From Bretschneidera sinensis (taxonomy: Eukaryota; Streptophyta; Magnoliopsida; Brassicales; Akaniaceae): a stretch of 64,000 nucleotides of DNA. The notes under the pieces were generated by a model, which saw nothing but the letters and a program-made list of their open reading frames with translations, was not told the DNA's origin and did no database searches. How positions within the stretch are numbered: the first letter of the stretch is position 1; each line of letters begins with the position of its first letter. Location of the stretch: positions 79,686,001 to 79,750,000 of the forward strand of contig CM043698.1 of the NCBI GenBank assembly GCA_023935145.1, in the 5' to 3' direction. Of this stretch, positions 12,073-23,916 are shown one piece after another. Both the position numbers and the translations under genes were made by a program.

Positions 12073-15000
12073 ATGTCATCTGAGGGTTCTCTAAATGCGA
12101 AAATGTCAAAGAAGACATCATTTTTGGGACTGAAATTATGGGTTTTGATTGGTGTATCAGTTGGTGTATTCATAGTTTTAATTCTTTGCATCTTATCTGT
12201 ATGGGTCACATTTCGAAGAAAATCTAGAAGATCAATAGACAAATTTTCCCTTTCCCAAATACCAAATGTCTCAAAAGATATTAAGGTTGACAGTGTTCGT
12301 GTTGAGAGTTACAATGATCATCCTGAAAGTTTGTTCCTTACGCTCCATGATAAATCAAGTGATAAGAAATCAGAGAAAATGGTATCTCAGATGGGAATCA
12401 GCAAATCCAGTGATCCAGATAACATCAGTCAGTGTAGCTCGTTTTATCATCATGAGAGAGGATGTAGTTCGCAATCGGGAGAAGAAGGAAGCTTAGGGAC
12501 TGTCCGAAAGCAGTTCTCGTTGTCATATGGAGGACTTGTGACGTCCTCCCCTTTAATTGGTTTGCCTGAAATTTCGCATCTTGGGTGGGGCCACTGGTTT
12601 ACTCTTAGGGATCTTGAGTTTGCCACAAACCGTTTTGCAGCAGAGAATGTGATCGGTGAGGGTGGATATGGGGTTGTCTACATGGGTAGACTAATCAATG
12701 GAACTGAGGTAGCAGTGAAGAAGCTTCTCAACAATCTGTAAGAATACTTTAAAGACACCACATATTTGTTTTCTGATCCTTTGTTTGACCCCTTTAATAA
12801 TTATATTTTGAATTGGGTTTCTAGAGGACAGGCTGAGAAAGAATTTCGAGTTGAAGTGGAGGCTATTGGTCATGTTCGACATAAGAATCTTGTACGGCTT
12901 CTGGGTTATTGCATAGAAGGAGTTCACAGGTGAGATTCATTTACTTTTTATTAGTTTAATTATCCTTCAAAATTCATTTTTAACTGTGTTTGCTTTTGTT
13001 ATGGTATCATCATGCTAATTACAAACAGTATCTTTAATTCATCCGAATTTTCTAATTTCTTGAGTTGTGGTTTTGAGTAGAAATTCAATGAGATGCTGGT
13101 TTTTTGTTTGCCTTTTGTTATGTAGGATGCTGGTCTACGAATATGTCAACAATGGAAACTTAGAACAATGGCTACATGGTGCTATTCGCCAACATGGTAC
13201 CCTGACGTGGGAGGCCCGCATGAAGGTCATTCTCGATACTGCAAAGGCGTAAGTTAATTTTCCTACTCAAAGCATTTAAATTTTTCTTTATTGGCCATCT
13301 TCACATATTAGAATCAAACCCCCATTTGCTTCAGAGCTTTGAATTTTGAAGAAATTTCAGAGGCTTTTAGCCTGGAAATTTTAGATGTTTTTTAGAGGAA
13401 AAATTAATTTTATATCAGAAACTTCAAATTATTTATGATTTTGTCAAGTCTAGAACTTTGGTGTGTTTTCTGATTCGGCTTATGACTATAATCAATGATG
13501 GAAAGGAAATTTTAACTACTAACTCTTCAAATGGAACTTTTGAACAAGATGAAAAATTTCTATCATATGTTGGATTTCAGGCTTGCTTATTTGCATGAGG
13601 CAATAGAACCAAAAGTAGTTCACCGAGACATAAAATCAAGCAACATCTTGATTGACGATGAGTTCAATGCGAAGGTTTCTGATTTTGGATTGGCAAAACT
13701 CTTGGGTCCTGGAGAAAGTCACATAACAACTAGAGTCATGGGAACTTTTGGGTAAGTTTAGAGTTCATTCCCTTCTGTGATAATTGGTCAGGTATGTGTT
13801 TTTTTTCTTTCTAATACGAGTTCCTCTTATGTGAATTTTTCAGCTATGTTGCACCAGAATATGCTAATACTGGTTTATTAAATGAGAAGAGTGATATTTA
13901 TAGCTTTGGCGTCCTTCTGCTAGAAGCAGTCACTGGAAGGGACCCAGTGGACTATGGGCGGCCTGCTAATGAGGTACAGAATTCTTAAATATGGTGACTA
14001 TCAATACGAAATTTATGGTTCCTCAAACGACCTCTCTATCTCCATGATGAACCTGTTTTCTGCTAAAGTTTTTTGTAAGCTTTCCCATGAACTTGCCAGG
14101 TTAATCTTGTTGAGTGGCTAAAGATGATGGTGGGGACAAGAAGAGCTGAGGAAGTTGTTGATTCAAACCTTGAAGTTAAACCAACTTCACGTGCAATAAA
14201 ACGTTCCCTTCTGGTGGCACTTCGATGCGTTGATCCTGACGCAGACAAGCGACCCAAGATGAGTCAGGTTGTATGTATGCTTGAAGCTGATGAATACCCA
14301 TTTCGTGAGGTATAAGTATTATTTATCCCAAAATGAATTAGATTTATTTACCGTCTATTTCCCTGATTCTCTTCGTTCACATTGTGACAAATACTATAGT
14401 GATTAGAGTAAGCATATGCATTTATGTATTTATTTTATTTATCATCATGTTGACAATTTTGTTGAAAAAACTTATCTACTTTTATATATTAGGACATGTG
14501 CATAGCCTTTTACATTACATTTATCGCAAAGTAGGATTCATATTTTCTCTAACCCCCTTCCCTTCTACCTAAGCTAATAGTCATTGCCAAAATAGCTGAT
14601 GCTGGCTTAAACTCTCTTCATTTTGGTCTGCTTTTTCATTGAGAAATGTGATAAGGGATGTGTGTGCTAGACTATAAGACTCCGTCTCAAAGACCTCTTA
14701 TTGATTTGCAAAATTTCTTTCTTTTGATGCTATATCATGTTGATCCCCAATTAGGATTCATGTTTTTCTATGCATAGAGGCCAGGTGAATCCAATGTAAA
14801 TTTAAGCCAAAAAATTGGGTCTCCAAACATGGTCATAATGCATAACTTTTTAATTGGTGAGATTTGAACCAAGGCGTAACCCACTTTTTAACCTCTTGAT
14901 CTGAAGGCACATCATGCCTAGTTTTGGGGTAGCTGCGGTTTCTTAAACCACCTATCCATGTAGAGTGCTATGCCAATTGTCTGGTGGAGAATAGGCCTAT

Positions 15001-15290
15001 GACTATCTTTCTATGTAGACTGCCCTTGAAGTTTCTTGCAGTTAATCGAGATATTCCCTGTTAATATCAAATCTATATGATTTAGGATGCTATGGTTGTG
15101 TCATGCTCATAATACTAATATGCATTTTAGTGAGGAACCCATGACTTAGACTTGTACGGTCTTTCAGGATAGAAGGAACAGAAGGAGCCGTACTGTCAGC
15201 ATGGAAATTGAATCCAGGAAGGAATCAACTGATATGGAAAACAAGGTAGGTGATATAGAGAGCCATTTTGCTGAGAAGACTCAAGAATAG
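12073..15290 (+). CDS. Receptor-like serine/threonine protein kinase, membrane-anchored (7 exons, 508 aa)
   Basis: Exons join in frame: 12073-12737, 12825-12929, 13126-13248, 13581-13751, 13844-13973, 14100-14309, 15168-15290; all introns are GT..AG. The protein has a short N-terminal part, one membrane helix (about residues 22-46), a basic stop-transfer FRRKSRR, a Ser-rich linker, then the marker [14 protein letters not shown] before the kinase domain. Catalytic features are complete: glycine loop GEGGYGVV (195-202), VAVKK with Lys216, alpha-C Glu232, HRD with Asp314 and Asn319 (an RD kinase), DFG 332-334, APE 358-360. It closely resembles the Arabidopsis At2g42960/At3g59110/At5g18500 group, which lacks a large extracellular receptor domain. 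It should phosphorylate Ser/Thr on partners at the plasma membrane; its ligand and substrates are unknown. The last intron (858 bp) precedes a variable Arg-rich tail. This gene looks functional. Confidence 0.95.
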
Positions 15291-15960
15291 TACTGACAGA
15301 CCCATGACCCAAATGAATAATTGCTTTCTTACTATCATATTTAATGCTTTTGGTCGATACATATACTTCTCAACGTTGGTTTTTGCGGGGGAATATGATT
15401 GGAAGATTAGCCCATTTGGATCTTGAAGCATTTATAGCTGTTCGAGTACTACCTTTTGAGCATGCGGCCATGGAAGGATGAAGAGTTGCTTTCAACCTGC
15501 TGTTAGATGGGGTAATATGAATGTCTGTGTGGGAGAGAGAAAGAGGTTATTGTTGTACAGAAATGTCTCATGGATTGGGGGCTGTCTTTTTATACATGAT
15601 CATAATTCTTTTTCTTTTTGTTTCACTTGTTTTACTGTTCTTTGGATGATGATCGACTTGGTTTCACCTTTTTTAAATTATATATATATTTTTTTATAGC
15701 AATCAATTATTGAATCATGATCATTTTAATTCTCTCCTTTTGCTCTTTATGCAGTATTGTGTTCTGTTTGCGTTATGCTTTTTTTCTCTTTTCACCTCGT
15801 TCTTGAGCACGGGATTCCAGTCAAATTTCATGTTCCTTCATGTCTCTGATCAACCATGATGATTTGTTGTCTCTGCAATGCATGCCATAATCAAGCTAGT
15901 TTTGTATTGTTGTCCCACTGTATGGTAAACTGACTTGCCTGTATCAGGATTTGTGCAATG
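15291..15960 (+). other. 3' flank of the kinase gene, probable 3' UTR
   Basis: Moderately GC sequence continues for several hundred bases past the TAG at 15,288-15,290, unlike the AT-rich DNA beyond. Overlapping small ORFs such as 15,478-15,699 show no family likeness and are probably in the 3' UTR. The poly(A) site cannot be fixed by eye. Confidence 0.35.
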
Positions 15961-16609
15961 TTTAGCTGCGATGATGAGAAATTACTCGATACATTGGTGA
16001 AAGAGATTTTTTTTTTTTTAAATATTGGAAACCCACCGGTGAAAGTTGAGTGCGCCATGAAACTTGCAACATAGCAGCAGTCTAACCTGTATGAAACTTC
16101 TCATTAGGTGCTGTGCAATCAAATGGTCAAGAGTTTAAATTAATCTCCGGCTATTCAATTGTTAACTTCTTTTTTTGTTGCTAATCCGCCATTCAAAATT
16201 GATCACAGTCCAGTTAAAGGATTCATAATTTTCATGTGGAGTCATAAATATGATCAGTCTCTGGTAGATCTGGTGGTGGTCTTAAGGAGTCCTTTACAGC
16301 TGGACCCTTGTCCTTTTCTTTTGAGTACTTTTTGCTCCTTGTTTCCAGTTTTCTTTGCCTTTCAATATTTGCCGCTGTCCCGGCTTGGACCAAGGGAGAT
16401 TTAGATTTTTCCTTTTTCTTCCTTGGATTTAGACTGGACGTTCATGGGTCCTATTCTTTTTTTTTTTTTTCAGTTGAATTCAAGGGTCCTATTTTTGTCT
16501 TCCTTCTATCATCAGAATTTATGTGTGATTATGAAATGGTTTCTTAAACATAAGTTAGGTCAAATAACTCTAAAAACTTTTTTTTCTTATAAAAAAAAAT
16601 CTCAAGAGC
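15961..16609. other. Intergenic DNA, no gene seen
   Basis: T-rich sequence with three overlapping short ORFs in different frames (16,159-16,659) and no recognisable protein domain. I see nothing that supports a gene here. Confidence 0.5.
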
Positions 16610-16838
16610 TATTACTTCGATTGTTCTATATTGTTCATTCAAATGCATTATTTAGTTAATTAAATGATTAATTTTTTTTATTAATATTAAATTAATAAAG
16701 TATCGATTTTTTTTTAAACTTTATAGAGTTCATAAGTTTCTAAAAACTATTTTTATAATTTTAAATTGACAAAATATCAAGAAAAAATAAAAATTAAAGT
16801 TGGTAAAAAAACTAATAAGATGAGACGAAGGGAGTAAT
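16610..16838. mobile_element. Candidate Stowaway-like (Tc1/mariner) MITE
   Basis: The right end reads GAGACGAAGGGAGTAATA, the usual Stowaway terminus in reverse (TACTCCCTTCGTCTC). The left end TATTACTTCGATTGTTCTAT is a decayed version of the inverted repeat. Both ends abut TA, the Stowaway target duplication. The interior is about 190 bp of AT-rich non-coding DNA. The left repeat is degenerate, so the boundary may be off by a few bases. Confidence 0.5.
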
Positions 16839-17436
16839 AAACTATAATTTTTTGTCAAAAAACTGTTTTTACGGCTGTTTGATTAAACATAACAATTTAT
16901 TGTTTTACATTTGTTTTTCTAAAAATTGTTTTCAAAATTATTTTAATAATTATAAATCAAAATTATTGTTAGGTCAAACGACAACTTAAAGGCAAATATT
17001 AATCATTTCTCTAAAGACATTAAGGAGTAATTAATGTGACACTTCTTTATAACGAGAAATTTTGTAGAAGTTATAGTATTTTTTATTTTAAGGTTAAATG
17101 AGTTTATATAGCAACAAATCACATAAAAAAGAAAAAAGAAAATAGATTAGATTTGTATTTGTAAAACTAATAAGAAAAGATTGTGATTTGTGGGAACCAT
17201 GAAATTAAGCTTTAATAGTGATATACCTTACAGCAACAAATTATAACTTTTAACTTATTCCATTTAAAAGTAATGCAAATGAGTCTTGGTTTATTGGTAG
17301 AAAGATACATTGAGATCGCAAGATATCTGGTTTGACTCTCAAATGTATAAGTTATTTGTATCATTTATTATTTATTTTTTTTACTTTTTTTTTTATGAGA
17401 AATGTGAAAGGATTGTGGATTTTTTTTTTATGATGT
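16839..17436. other. AT-rich intergenic DNA with a possible tRNA-like relic
   Basis: No gene is supported. At 17,283-17,342 the plus strand has TTGGTTTATTGGTAGAAAG (A-box-like) and GGTTTGACTCTC (B-box-like) at roughly tRNA spacing, which may be the head of an old tRNA-derived SINE. The rest is A/T-rich sequence. Confidence 0.4.
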
Positions 17437-18240
17437 TGAGAGTTATAATTAGGTTTATATTGAGAGTCCTAATTAGGTTTCTTATTATGTGTCATAATAG
17501 GTTTTTTTTAGCCTAATCTTAATTTATATCTATCTTATCTAGTTATGTCTCTTAGTCCTATTAAGTTTGATATTCATAAATCTATATATAAGACTGTTGA
17601 ATTGTATTTAAATCATCAATCAATAATACAAAATTCTTTTCAGACTGCCAAAATTTCTATGACTTCATATAAATATGCAGTGGTGACTCAAGCTTGGCAA
17701 TTAGAGTTCAAGAAGAAGAATAAGAAGAGTTCTTTACTCAGATGTTGATGTTGTTAACCCGCTCCAATCTATGTTGATGTTGTTTCCTCTTGACTCAATG
17801 ATTATAGCCTATTCAAGTCAAAGTCAACATAAGTAAATAAACAAACAAGACGAAAAAAAAAAAGAAGTTAAAGTCTTATTGATCCGAGCTAATTGTTTGT
17901 CGTATGTCTGGAGCCCTGACTTATTCTCATGGGTCATTGTACTTTATGGGTTTTGGTTTATTTGTTTAAGTTTGAATGATGTTTGTTGTTGGTATGAGTT
18001 TCTTTGTAACAAGTTAGTGCATGTGCATGCTCCAACTTGAGGGCGAGTATTGAGAGTTATAATTAGATTTATGTTAAGAGTCTTAATTAAGTTTCTTATC
18101 ATGTGTCATAGTAGGTTTTTTTAGTTTAGTTTTGCTTAGTTTATATCTGTCTTATTTAGTTTTATGTTTTAGTCCTATTAGGTTTGATATATATAGGACT
18201 GTTGAATTGTATTCAAATCATCAATCAACAATACAATTTT
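17437..18240 (+). mobile_element. Miniature LTR retrotransposon (TRIM-like or internally deleted Copia)
   Basis: Two direct repeats of about 190 bp (17437-17630 and 18051-18235) start identically with TGAGAGTTATAATTAG and end near AATACA. They enclose only about 420 bp. Just before the second repeat is AACTTGAGGGCGAGTAT, the classic Copia polypurine tract and junction. A degenerate PBS (TGGTGACTCAAGCTTGG, compare TGGTATCAGAGCTTGG) lies at about 17,681-17,697. There is no gag or pol, so replication would need proteins from another element. The exact inner end of each LTR is uncertain. Confidence 0.75.
18051..18235 (+). repeat. 3' LTR of the miniature LTR element
   Basis: A direct copy of 17437-17630, sharing long stretches such as TTAGTCCTATTA followed by GACTGTTGAATTGTATT. 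The two copies differ by scattered substitutions and small indels, so the insertion is old. Confidence 0.75.
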
Positions 18241-18322
18241 TTTTTTCAATTCTTAATTTCAACTTATGAGTTATGTGATTATACTTTGATTTTATATTGT
18301 GATCAAATTAATGTATCATTGT

Positions 18323-18360
<38 letters not shown>

Positions 18361-18811
18361 TTTACTTAAAAAATGGTAACATAATATATAGCCTTCATGC
18401 ATTTTATGAATTTAGACAACTTAATTTATTTATTTATTTTCTTCTCATTTTGTAAAAAAAACTGAAAAAAAATTGGTTCTCAAACCAAAATCATAAAAAA
18501 TATCAATCAACCTATTAATTCGTTTCCCAAACCTTAAAACCCTACATCTCAATATTATAAATTTGCAAGTCTCATAGAACTTGAAATATATTCTTAGCTT
18601 TCTTATTTTTTTTTCCTTTGTATTTTGATCTAATTGAATGTAATGATGGTTAAGCAGTATAGTGAGATCAGTCACAAAGACATATACACATGTTCCATAT
18701 ACCATGCTACCCTTAAATCTCCTTCATTAACCCGTAACATGTGATTTGAGAGCCCACTAAGCCCAGCAAAAATGTTGGGCTCCTCATTTTTATCCTAAAT
18801 GTGCTAATCGG
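18241..18811. other. Intergenic DNA with a TA microsatellite
   Basis: Contains an (AT)n run at 18,328-18,355. The minus-strand ORF 18,445-18,705 is AT-driven with no recognisable domain. No gene is supported. Confidence 0.5.
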
Positions 18812-19820
18812 TAGAGGTGACAATGGGTCATGCTGAACCAGCCCACGACCCACACGAGACGACTTACCGTGCCCTCGTGTTGTGCCGTGCCGTGCCTCGC
18901 CCTTTGTCGCATCGTGTCATGCCATGCTAATTTTTTTAAGAATGTAGGTTCAACACAGTCCAAGGCCCGTATGGTTATTGGGTCGTGCCAGCCTATGGGT
19001 TTCATAGGTATATATTGATTTTTTTTTTGTTGAAAATAGTAAAAAAAACTTGTAAATGTTTAATTGAATGCTTATAATTATATAGAAAAACAATCACTTT
19101 ATTGATGAATTTAAATATTACAAATAACTTAGAAATTGAACAAAAAAACATAAACAAATAAATTAAAAATTACAAGTTCCAAATAAATAACTTACAAAAA
19201 CAACAACATATAAAAAAACAATGAAAATGAAATGACTTACAAATAAGTGAAATATAAAAAACAACTTAAAATTTTTAAAAATTAAAAAGATAAAAAATAT
19301 AATTATTATTTTTTTAGCTTTTCACCGTTTATATTATTGCGGGGAAAAAGTTACAAACTTTTCTTAATTCTTGATCTTTTCAATCGTCACTCAATCCGTT
19401 ATATTGATATTTCTTTAATATATTATTTGTACGACCTTTTGTATCTATCCAATCTTTTTTGCATACTAGCATTTGCAACATTTCGATAATAATCTCGATT
19501 GCAGTTCATCCAAAATTTTAAAACTTGCATTAAAAGCTTGTCCCGATGCTATGGTAGACACCAGAACAGTTAGTAGATCACGTACCATTATGCTAAGAAT
19601 ATGGTAATAATATTCATTTTTTTTTACCATCATAAAATATTTAATTTATCACTATCTAATTTTTTTTGATTCATCATTTTAGTGAAATCAAATTATATGT
19701 AATTTTAAATTTCTTTAAATATTATGGGTAGTACCTAGTACCGTACCATGCTTCGTATAGTGCTGTACTGGACTTGATACTGCTCAACACAGCCCATGCC
19801 ACCCCGTATTGCCACCCATA
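18812..19820. mobile_element. Non-autonomous hAT-like transposon
   Basis: Left end TAGAGGTGACAATGGG and the reverse-complemented right end TATGGGTGGCAATACGG form a degenerate inverted repeat of the plant hAT GGTGGCAA type. Flanks CTAATCGG and CTCATCAA match at 5 of 8 positions, consistent with a decayed 8-bp target duplication. GTGCCGTGCC-type subterminal repeats sit just inside. No transposase frame is seen in the 1,009 bp. Confidence 0.65.
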
Positions 19821-21764
19821 CTCATCAATAACCGGGTCGGTACTAATGTGGATGCACCAAGCCTAATAAGGCCCACATCTCGGTGAATATGCAAGCCTAC
19901 AAATGTAATGAATAGCTCAATACCGGTCACGCAAGCAAACTGGATCGGGTGTTAAATAAGCCTAGCAAGTTTGTGCGAAGCCCAAAAGCAGCTATGGCAA
20001 GAAAATCACAACCTTCAAAACTAAGTTACAACAGTTCTGTATGGCAAGGGCCCAGATCAATGAAAGCCAATTAAGTTATAGGCTATGAGCCCATTTGACT
20101 TAGCTTTTGATTTTTCGGGCAGGATTCAAAAGTAATTTTAAAATAGTTTTAAGTAAAAGTTTTGTGAAGTTAAAAGTTATTTGATGTTTGATGAAAATTG
20201 TGTTAAAAGTACTGTCAAACTAATTAATGTGTTTGGTAAATAAGTTATAAAATTGCTTTTAAATGTTGAAATATTACTAAAAATAGTATATGAATACTAT
20301 TTGACTATTTAGAAGCCTTTCTTTCATCAAATTGATTTTATTGTTTATACAATATAATATATTAATTTTATTCATAATAAAATCTAAGGAATTAAACTAA
20401 CTATAATAAAAACATTTATTATTAATTAATAAGATAATATTTTTATTAAATAATAATCTTAATATTTTAATAATAATTAATGCATCATTGTTGTATTTAA
20501 AATTTGATTATGAATAATGACTAATGATTTATATAATAATAAAGGTGTAAATATCTTTGCCATGTAAGGGTAAATTAGTAACATGAATAGTTTTAATATT
20601 GATTATGACATTAAAAGTTACAAAACTTACCTTCTGAACTTAAATAAGCTTTTTAAATTTTTTTTATACTTTTGATTCATAAAAAAAAAAAATGTAAAAT
20701 AAAAATATTTATTATAACTTTTGCTTTTTGACAGTATAAACTGTTTGAAAACTTTACCAACCACAGGGAATTAGGGCTCATACCTAGAGCCAAGCCCGCA
20801 GGTTAGCTAAATTCCCCATAGCAACCAAACCAATTTTGTTCTCATAGATAGCTAAATTCGGACTAGTTTGCCCAAATTGCACGTCTGCTCATAAATGATT
20901 ATCCACCGAAAACAACATTAGGTGGTTTGGTGGCTTTGGCTAACTCTCTTTTACTGTTGTTGTAGTTATTAAAAAAAAAAAATTATAATTCGAGCTTGAT
21001 ACGATTCTAACTTAAAACGGATCGAATCGAAACGATTAAAACTTGAAATGATAAGAATTTTAAAAAAAAATTAAAAAAAATGATATACTCATTAAACTAA
21101 AATGATAGTTGACTAGAAGTAAAAGTAGTTATCAAATAAAATTATTTATATCTTAATAAAGTCAGAAACAAATTCACAATACAATGAGTGATTTAAATTT
21201 TTATAGTTTTGATAGAATCTATCGATATATCTTATGTAAATTATTTTTTTAATCTTTTTAAAATATTATTTTTCTTTAAAATATGATTAGTTAAATATAA
21301 CAAATATAAATGAATCATTAATCATTATAAAAAAAATTCAATTTAGTATGAGATGATATAAATATATCGTTTTTTAAATTATATTTTAATTTTTAGTACC
21401 AATATCTTTATTTTTTATTAAATAATAATAATAATGATTAATGTTATATATAATTAACTTTAAGTGTGATTAATTCATATGCAGAATAAATATGTAAATG
21501 TGTAACTGTTTATTATTTTTGTAAAACAATTTTTCTTAATTATATACTTAACATGTTTTAAGGGCTTCACATAATTAAATAATATATGGGGTAAAAAGTA
21601 AATATACCCTTGAGTTTATATTAAAACTACACTTGCGTTTTTCTAGTTTGAAATAAACACTTAAATCCCTCAAACTCTCCTATTATTAGCCAAACAAAAA
21701 TAAAATAAAAGCCAATTAATTAAACGAAATCAGAAAAAGACTACACTATCCCGCATTTACTGGT
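19821..21764. other. AT-rich intergenic DNA, no gene seen
   Basis: No coding potential is visible. The block 20,090-20,780 has short arms rich in AAAAGT/ACTTTT near both ends (AGCTTTTGATTTTT at the left, CTTTTGCTTTTTGACAG at the right) and may be another decayed non-autonomous transposon, but I found no target duplication. Confidence 0.45.
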
Positions 21765-21990
21765 CTTAAAGAGGGTTTCTGTCTGCCTAGAGCCAAGCTG
21801 CTTGCACCATGACCCATGCCATGCCTTGGGAGATCAGGTTGGCATAAAGAAGCATTTTAAGAAGAAGAATAGCAATCACAAACAGTGGGTCTTTGAAAAG
21901 TGCTCCAAAAGATATGTTGTTCAGTTTGATTACAAAGCACATCTCAAGACTTGTGTGGCACCAGAGGCCATTCTTACGACCGGGCATTTT
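21765..21990 (+). pseudogene. Relic of an INDETERMINATE DOMAIN (IDD/BIRD) C2H2 zinc-finger gene
   Basis: One frame reads KRVSVCLEPSCLHHDPCHAL, then GDQVGIKKHFKKKNSN, then EKCSKRYVVQFDYKAHLKTC. This matches the second and third zinc fingers of plant IDD transcription factors, which normally read VCPEPSCVHHDPSRALGD, GIKKHF and EKCSKRYAVQSDWKAH. Metal ligands are lost: the Cys after KKHF has become Lys, and the WKCEKC position reads WVFEKC. After LKTC a 2-bp insertion shifts the frame; residual similarity to the next finger continues for about 40 bp. No upstream finger, nuclear signal or intron structure is present. This is a dead fragment about 70 codons long. Confidence 0.85.
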
Positions 21991-22358
21991 TTTCCATGCT
22001 CCTTTCATTTTTCTTTTCTTTTTATTTTCTTTTTCTTTTGATTCTCTCTCTTTGATTGATCAAAATTTCACAGAGAATCCAAAAGGGTTTATTTCTTCCA
22101 TTTTGTGCTTTTTCTTACTTCACTAAAAGCCTAAAAATCCCCAAAAAAGCAAATTGCAATTGAACAAGGTTGTGGCTACAAGCTTTTCAGTCTCAACATT
22201 TTCCCTTTCTCTCTATTGGGTTTATCATGATATTTCAGAATATTTTAACCTTATCATTTTTTATAAAACAAAGAGAAATTTTAGTCATCATAAATTCAAG
22301 AATGATTTCCATTACAGTACAATTTGACCTCATGTTTATGCCGAGTATGTGATTTAGG
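21991..22358. other. Intergenic DNA downstream of the zinc-finger relic
   Basis: T-rich sequence with small overlapping ORFs on both strands (21,893-22,126, 22,170-22,352, 22,235-22,432) and no recognisable domain. Nothing functional is visible. Confidence 0.5.
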
Positions 22359-22366
22359 CCTGCAGT

Positions 22367-23583
22367 CAAGGGCAGAGCCATGTGTTGGAATGGGGTCACT
22401 AGCCTTCCAAAAATTTTAAAAAAATCCATCATATATATATAAATATAATTTGCACTTTTAAATGATATATAAGAGTTTGTCCCTCAAATTTAATCCAAAC
22501 TTAAGCTACACAGTTCAATTTTAAGCAAAATAAACTCTTAGCTCAATTTTAAGTAAAATAAACTTTTAACCATTTCAAAAAATTAACTTTCATTGCCCAA
22601 TTAAGGCAAATTTCGAAAATGTTTTCAACATTCAATTCCAATTAAGTTCATCAAGCAAATTTCAATGAATCCCATGAAACTTAAGAATTTGAGTGGAAGA
22701 GGAAGCTATTTATAAAGTTGAAGTGAGACAAGGCTTTTGTAATCCATATGAGATTGTTGCAAAAGAATATAAAAGTAGTCCATCCTACATTGCTAAAGAG
22801 AAAGAAAGTGATGATATTCTTTTTGCTATATAGCCTCATGGCTCTTATCCCACATCGGTTATAAACCTTAAAGAAAGAGGAAGCTTACTCTATAAAAAGG
22901 CTTGATTTGTTTCTTTTTTTTGTCTTTGAATCATTGTTTTGTAACCTTTGATAATAATCATCGTTTAGAGGATTTGAAATCTCAACAAAATAGTTGGGAT
23001 TTTCAATGTTTTTGGAGTTCAAATTTTAGTTAGTTAAGCTTTTTTTTTTTCTATTTTTTGATATCTTTAATTGAACATCATAATCAATTTTAAAGATTAA
23101 TGGACAATAATAATTAAATATTGAATATGTTTAATCTTTCTTTTACCTTATCAAAACTTCAATGAATTGAATGTGATTTTAGTTATTTTTATTCTTTTTC
23201 TCTTATAAATATTATTTTTTTTAAAATTAATAATAATTAACTTACATAAATATGTTTTATATATAAATGTTTAGTTTTTTAATATTGAATTTTCATTTTC
23301 CAATTTAGTTAGTTTGTTTAATTAATACTATATTAGTCTTTGACCTTATATTGAAACTAGAGTTTTAAATTACAGTCGCGGTCGCAAATGTGATTATGGG
23401 CATTGTTGATGTTAAATTGTGGTCGTGTCATGATCATGAGTATTGCTGATGTTAAAATACAAGACATCGGTATTAGGCCGTGGAAACGGTTTTCGCGGTT
23501 CATTGAAACCGTTACGGACTGTTAATACTGTTAAAATTTTTGCCCCCCCCCCCCCCAAGTTGAAATTTCTAGCTCCGTCCCTG
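22367..23583. mobile_element. Non-autonomous hAT-like transposon carrying a USE/TATA promoter
   Basis: Left end CAAGGGCAGAGCCATG and the reverse-complemented right end CAGGGACGGAGCTAG form a short inverted repeat. The flanks CCTGCAGT (22359-22366) and CCTGCAAT (23584-23591) match at 7 of 8 positions, an hAT-type 8-bp target duplication. Length 1,217 bp with no transposase. Near the right end is a run of about 14 C at 23,544. The element carries a snRNA-like promoter, described separately. Confidence 0.75.
22847..22898 (+). promoter_or_regulatory. snRNA-type promoter: USE plus TATA box
   Basis: ATCCCACATCG at 22,847-22,857 is an exact match to the plant snRNA upstream sequence element (RTCCCACATCG). 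A TATA box TATAAAAAG begins at 22,891, leaving 33 bp between the two. That spacing is the one used by Pol II-transcribed plant snRNA genes (Pol III types such as U6 use about ten bases fewer). A second, weaker USE-like TCCTACATTG lies about 65 bp upstream. Downstream sequence does not look like any snRNA I know. Confidence 0.55.
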
Positions 23584-23591
23584 CCTGCAAT

Positions 23592-23879
23592 ACCTGCATT
23601 TGATGAACACAGATGGCTATGGGGGAAAGAAATGGTATCAAAAAGAAGAATATGAAGATGAAGATGAAGATGAGAGGGGCAAACAATTTATTTTTTGGTT
23701 TGTTTAAATGATTTATTTATTAAGGTTGCAAGGGTGTTTTAGACGTATAGAAATAATTATGACATGTAAGTATACTTACATCATGATTGACTTATTTTAT
23801 TGTCGTATGACTAATATCTAGTGAGTTTGAGGAATGTAAGTGTATTTTAAATCAATTAAGTAGACTTTTTTTATGTCTT
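23592..23879. other. Short intergenic stretch between hAT and Copia elements
   Basis: AT-rich with a short GAAGAT repeat at about 23,645-23,672. No gene or repeat boundary is visible. Confidence 0.4.
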
Positions 23880-23916
23880 TGGCCAACAAATTTAATCTTG
23901 TTACTCTTAATGTCTA

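Noticed and set aside
18445..18705. 86-codon minus-strand ORF
   Set aside because: AT-driven composition, no recognised motif, no neighbours.
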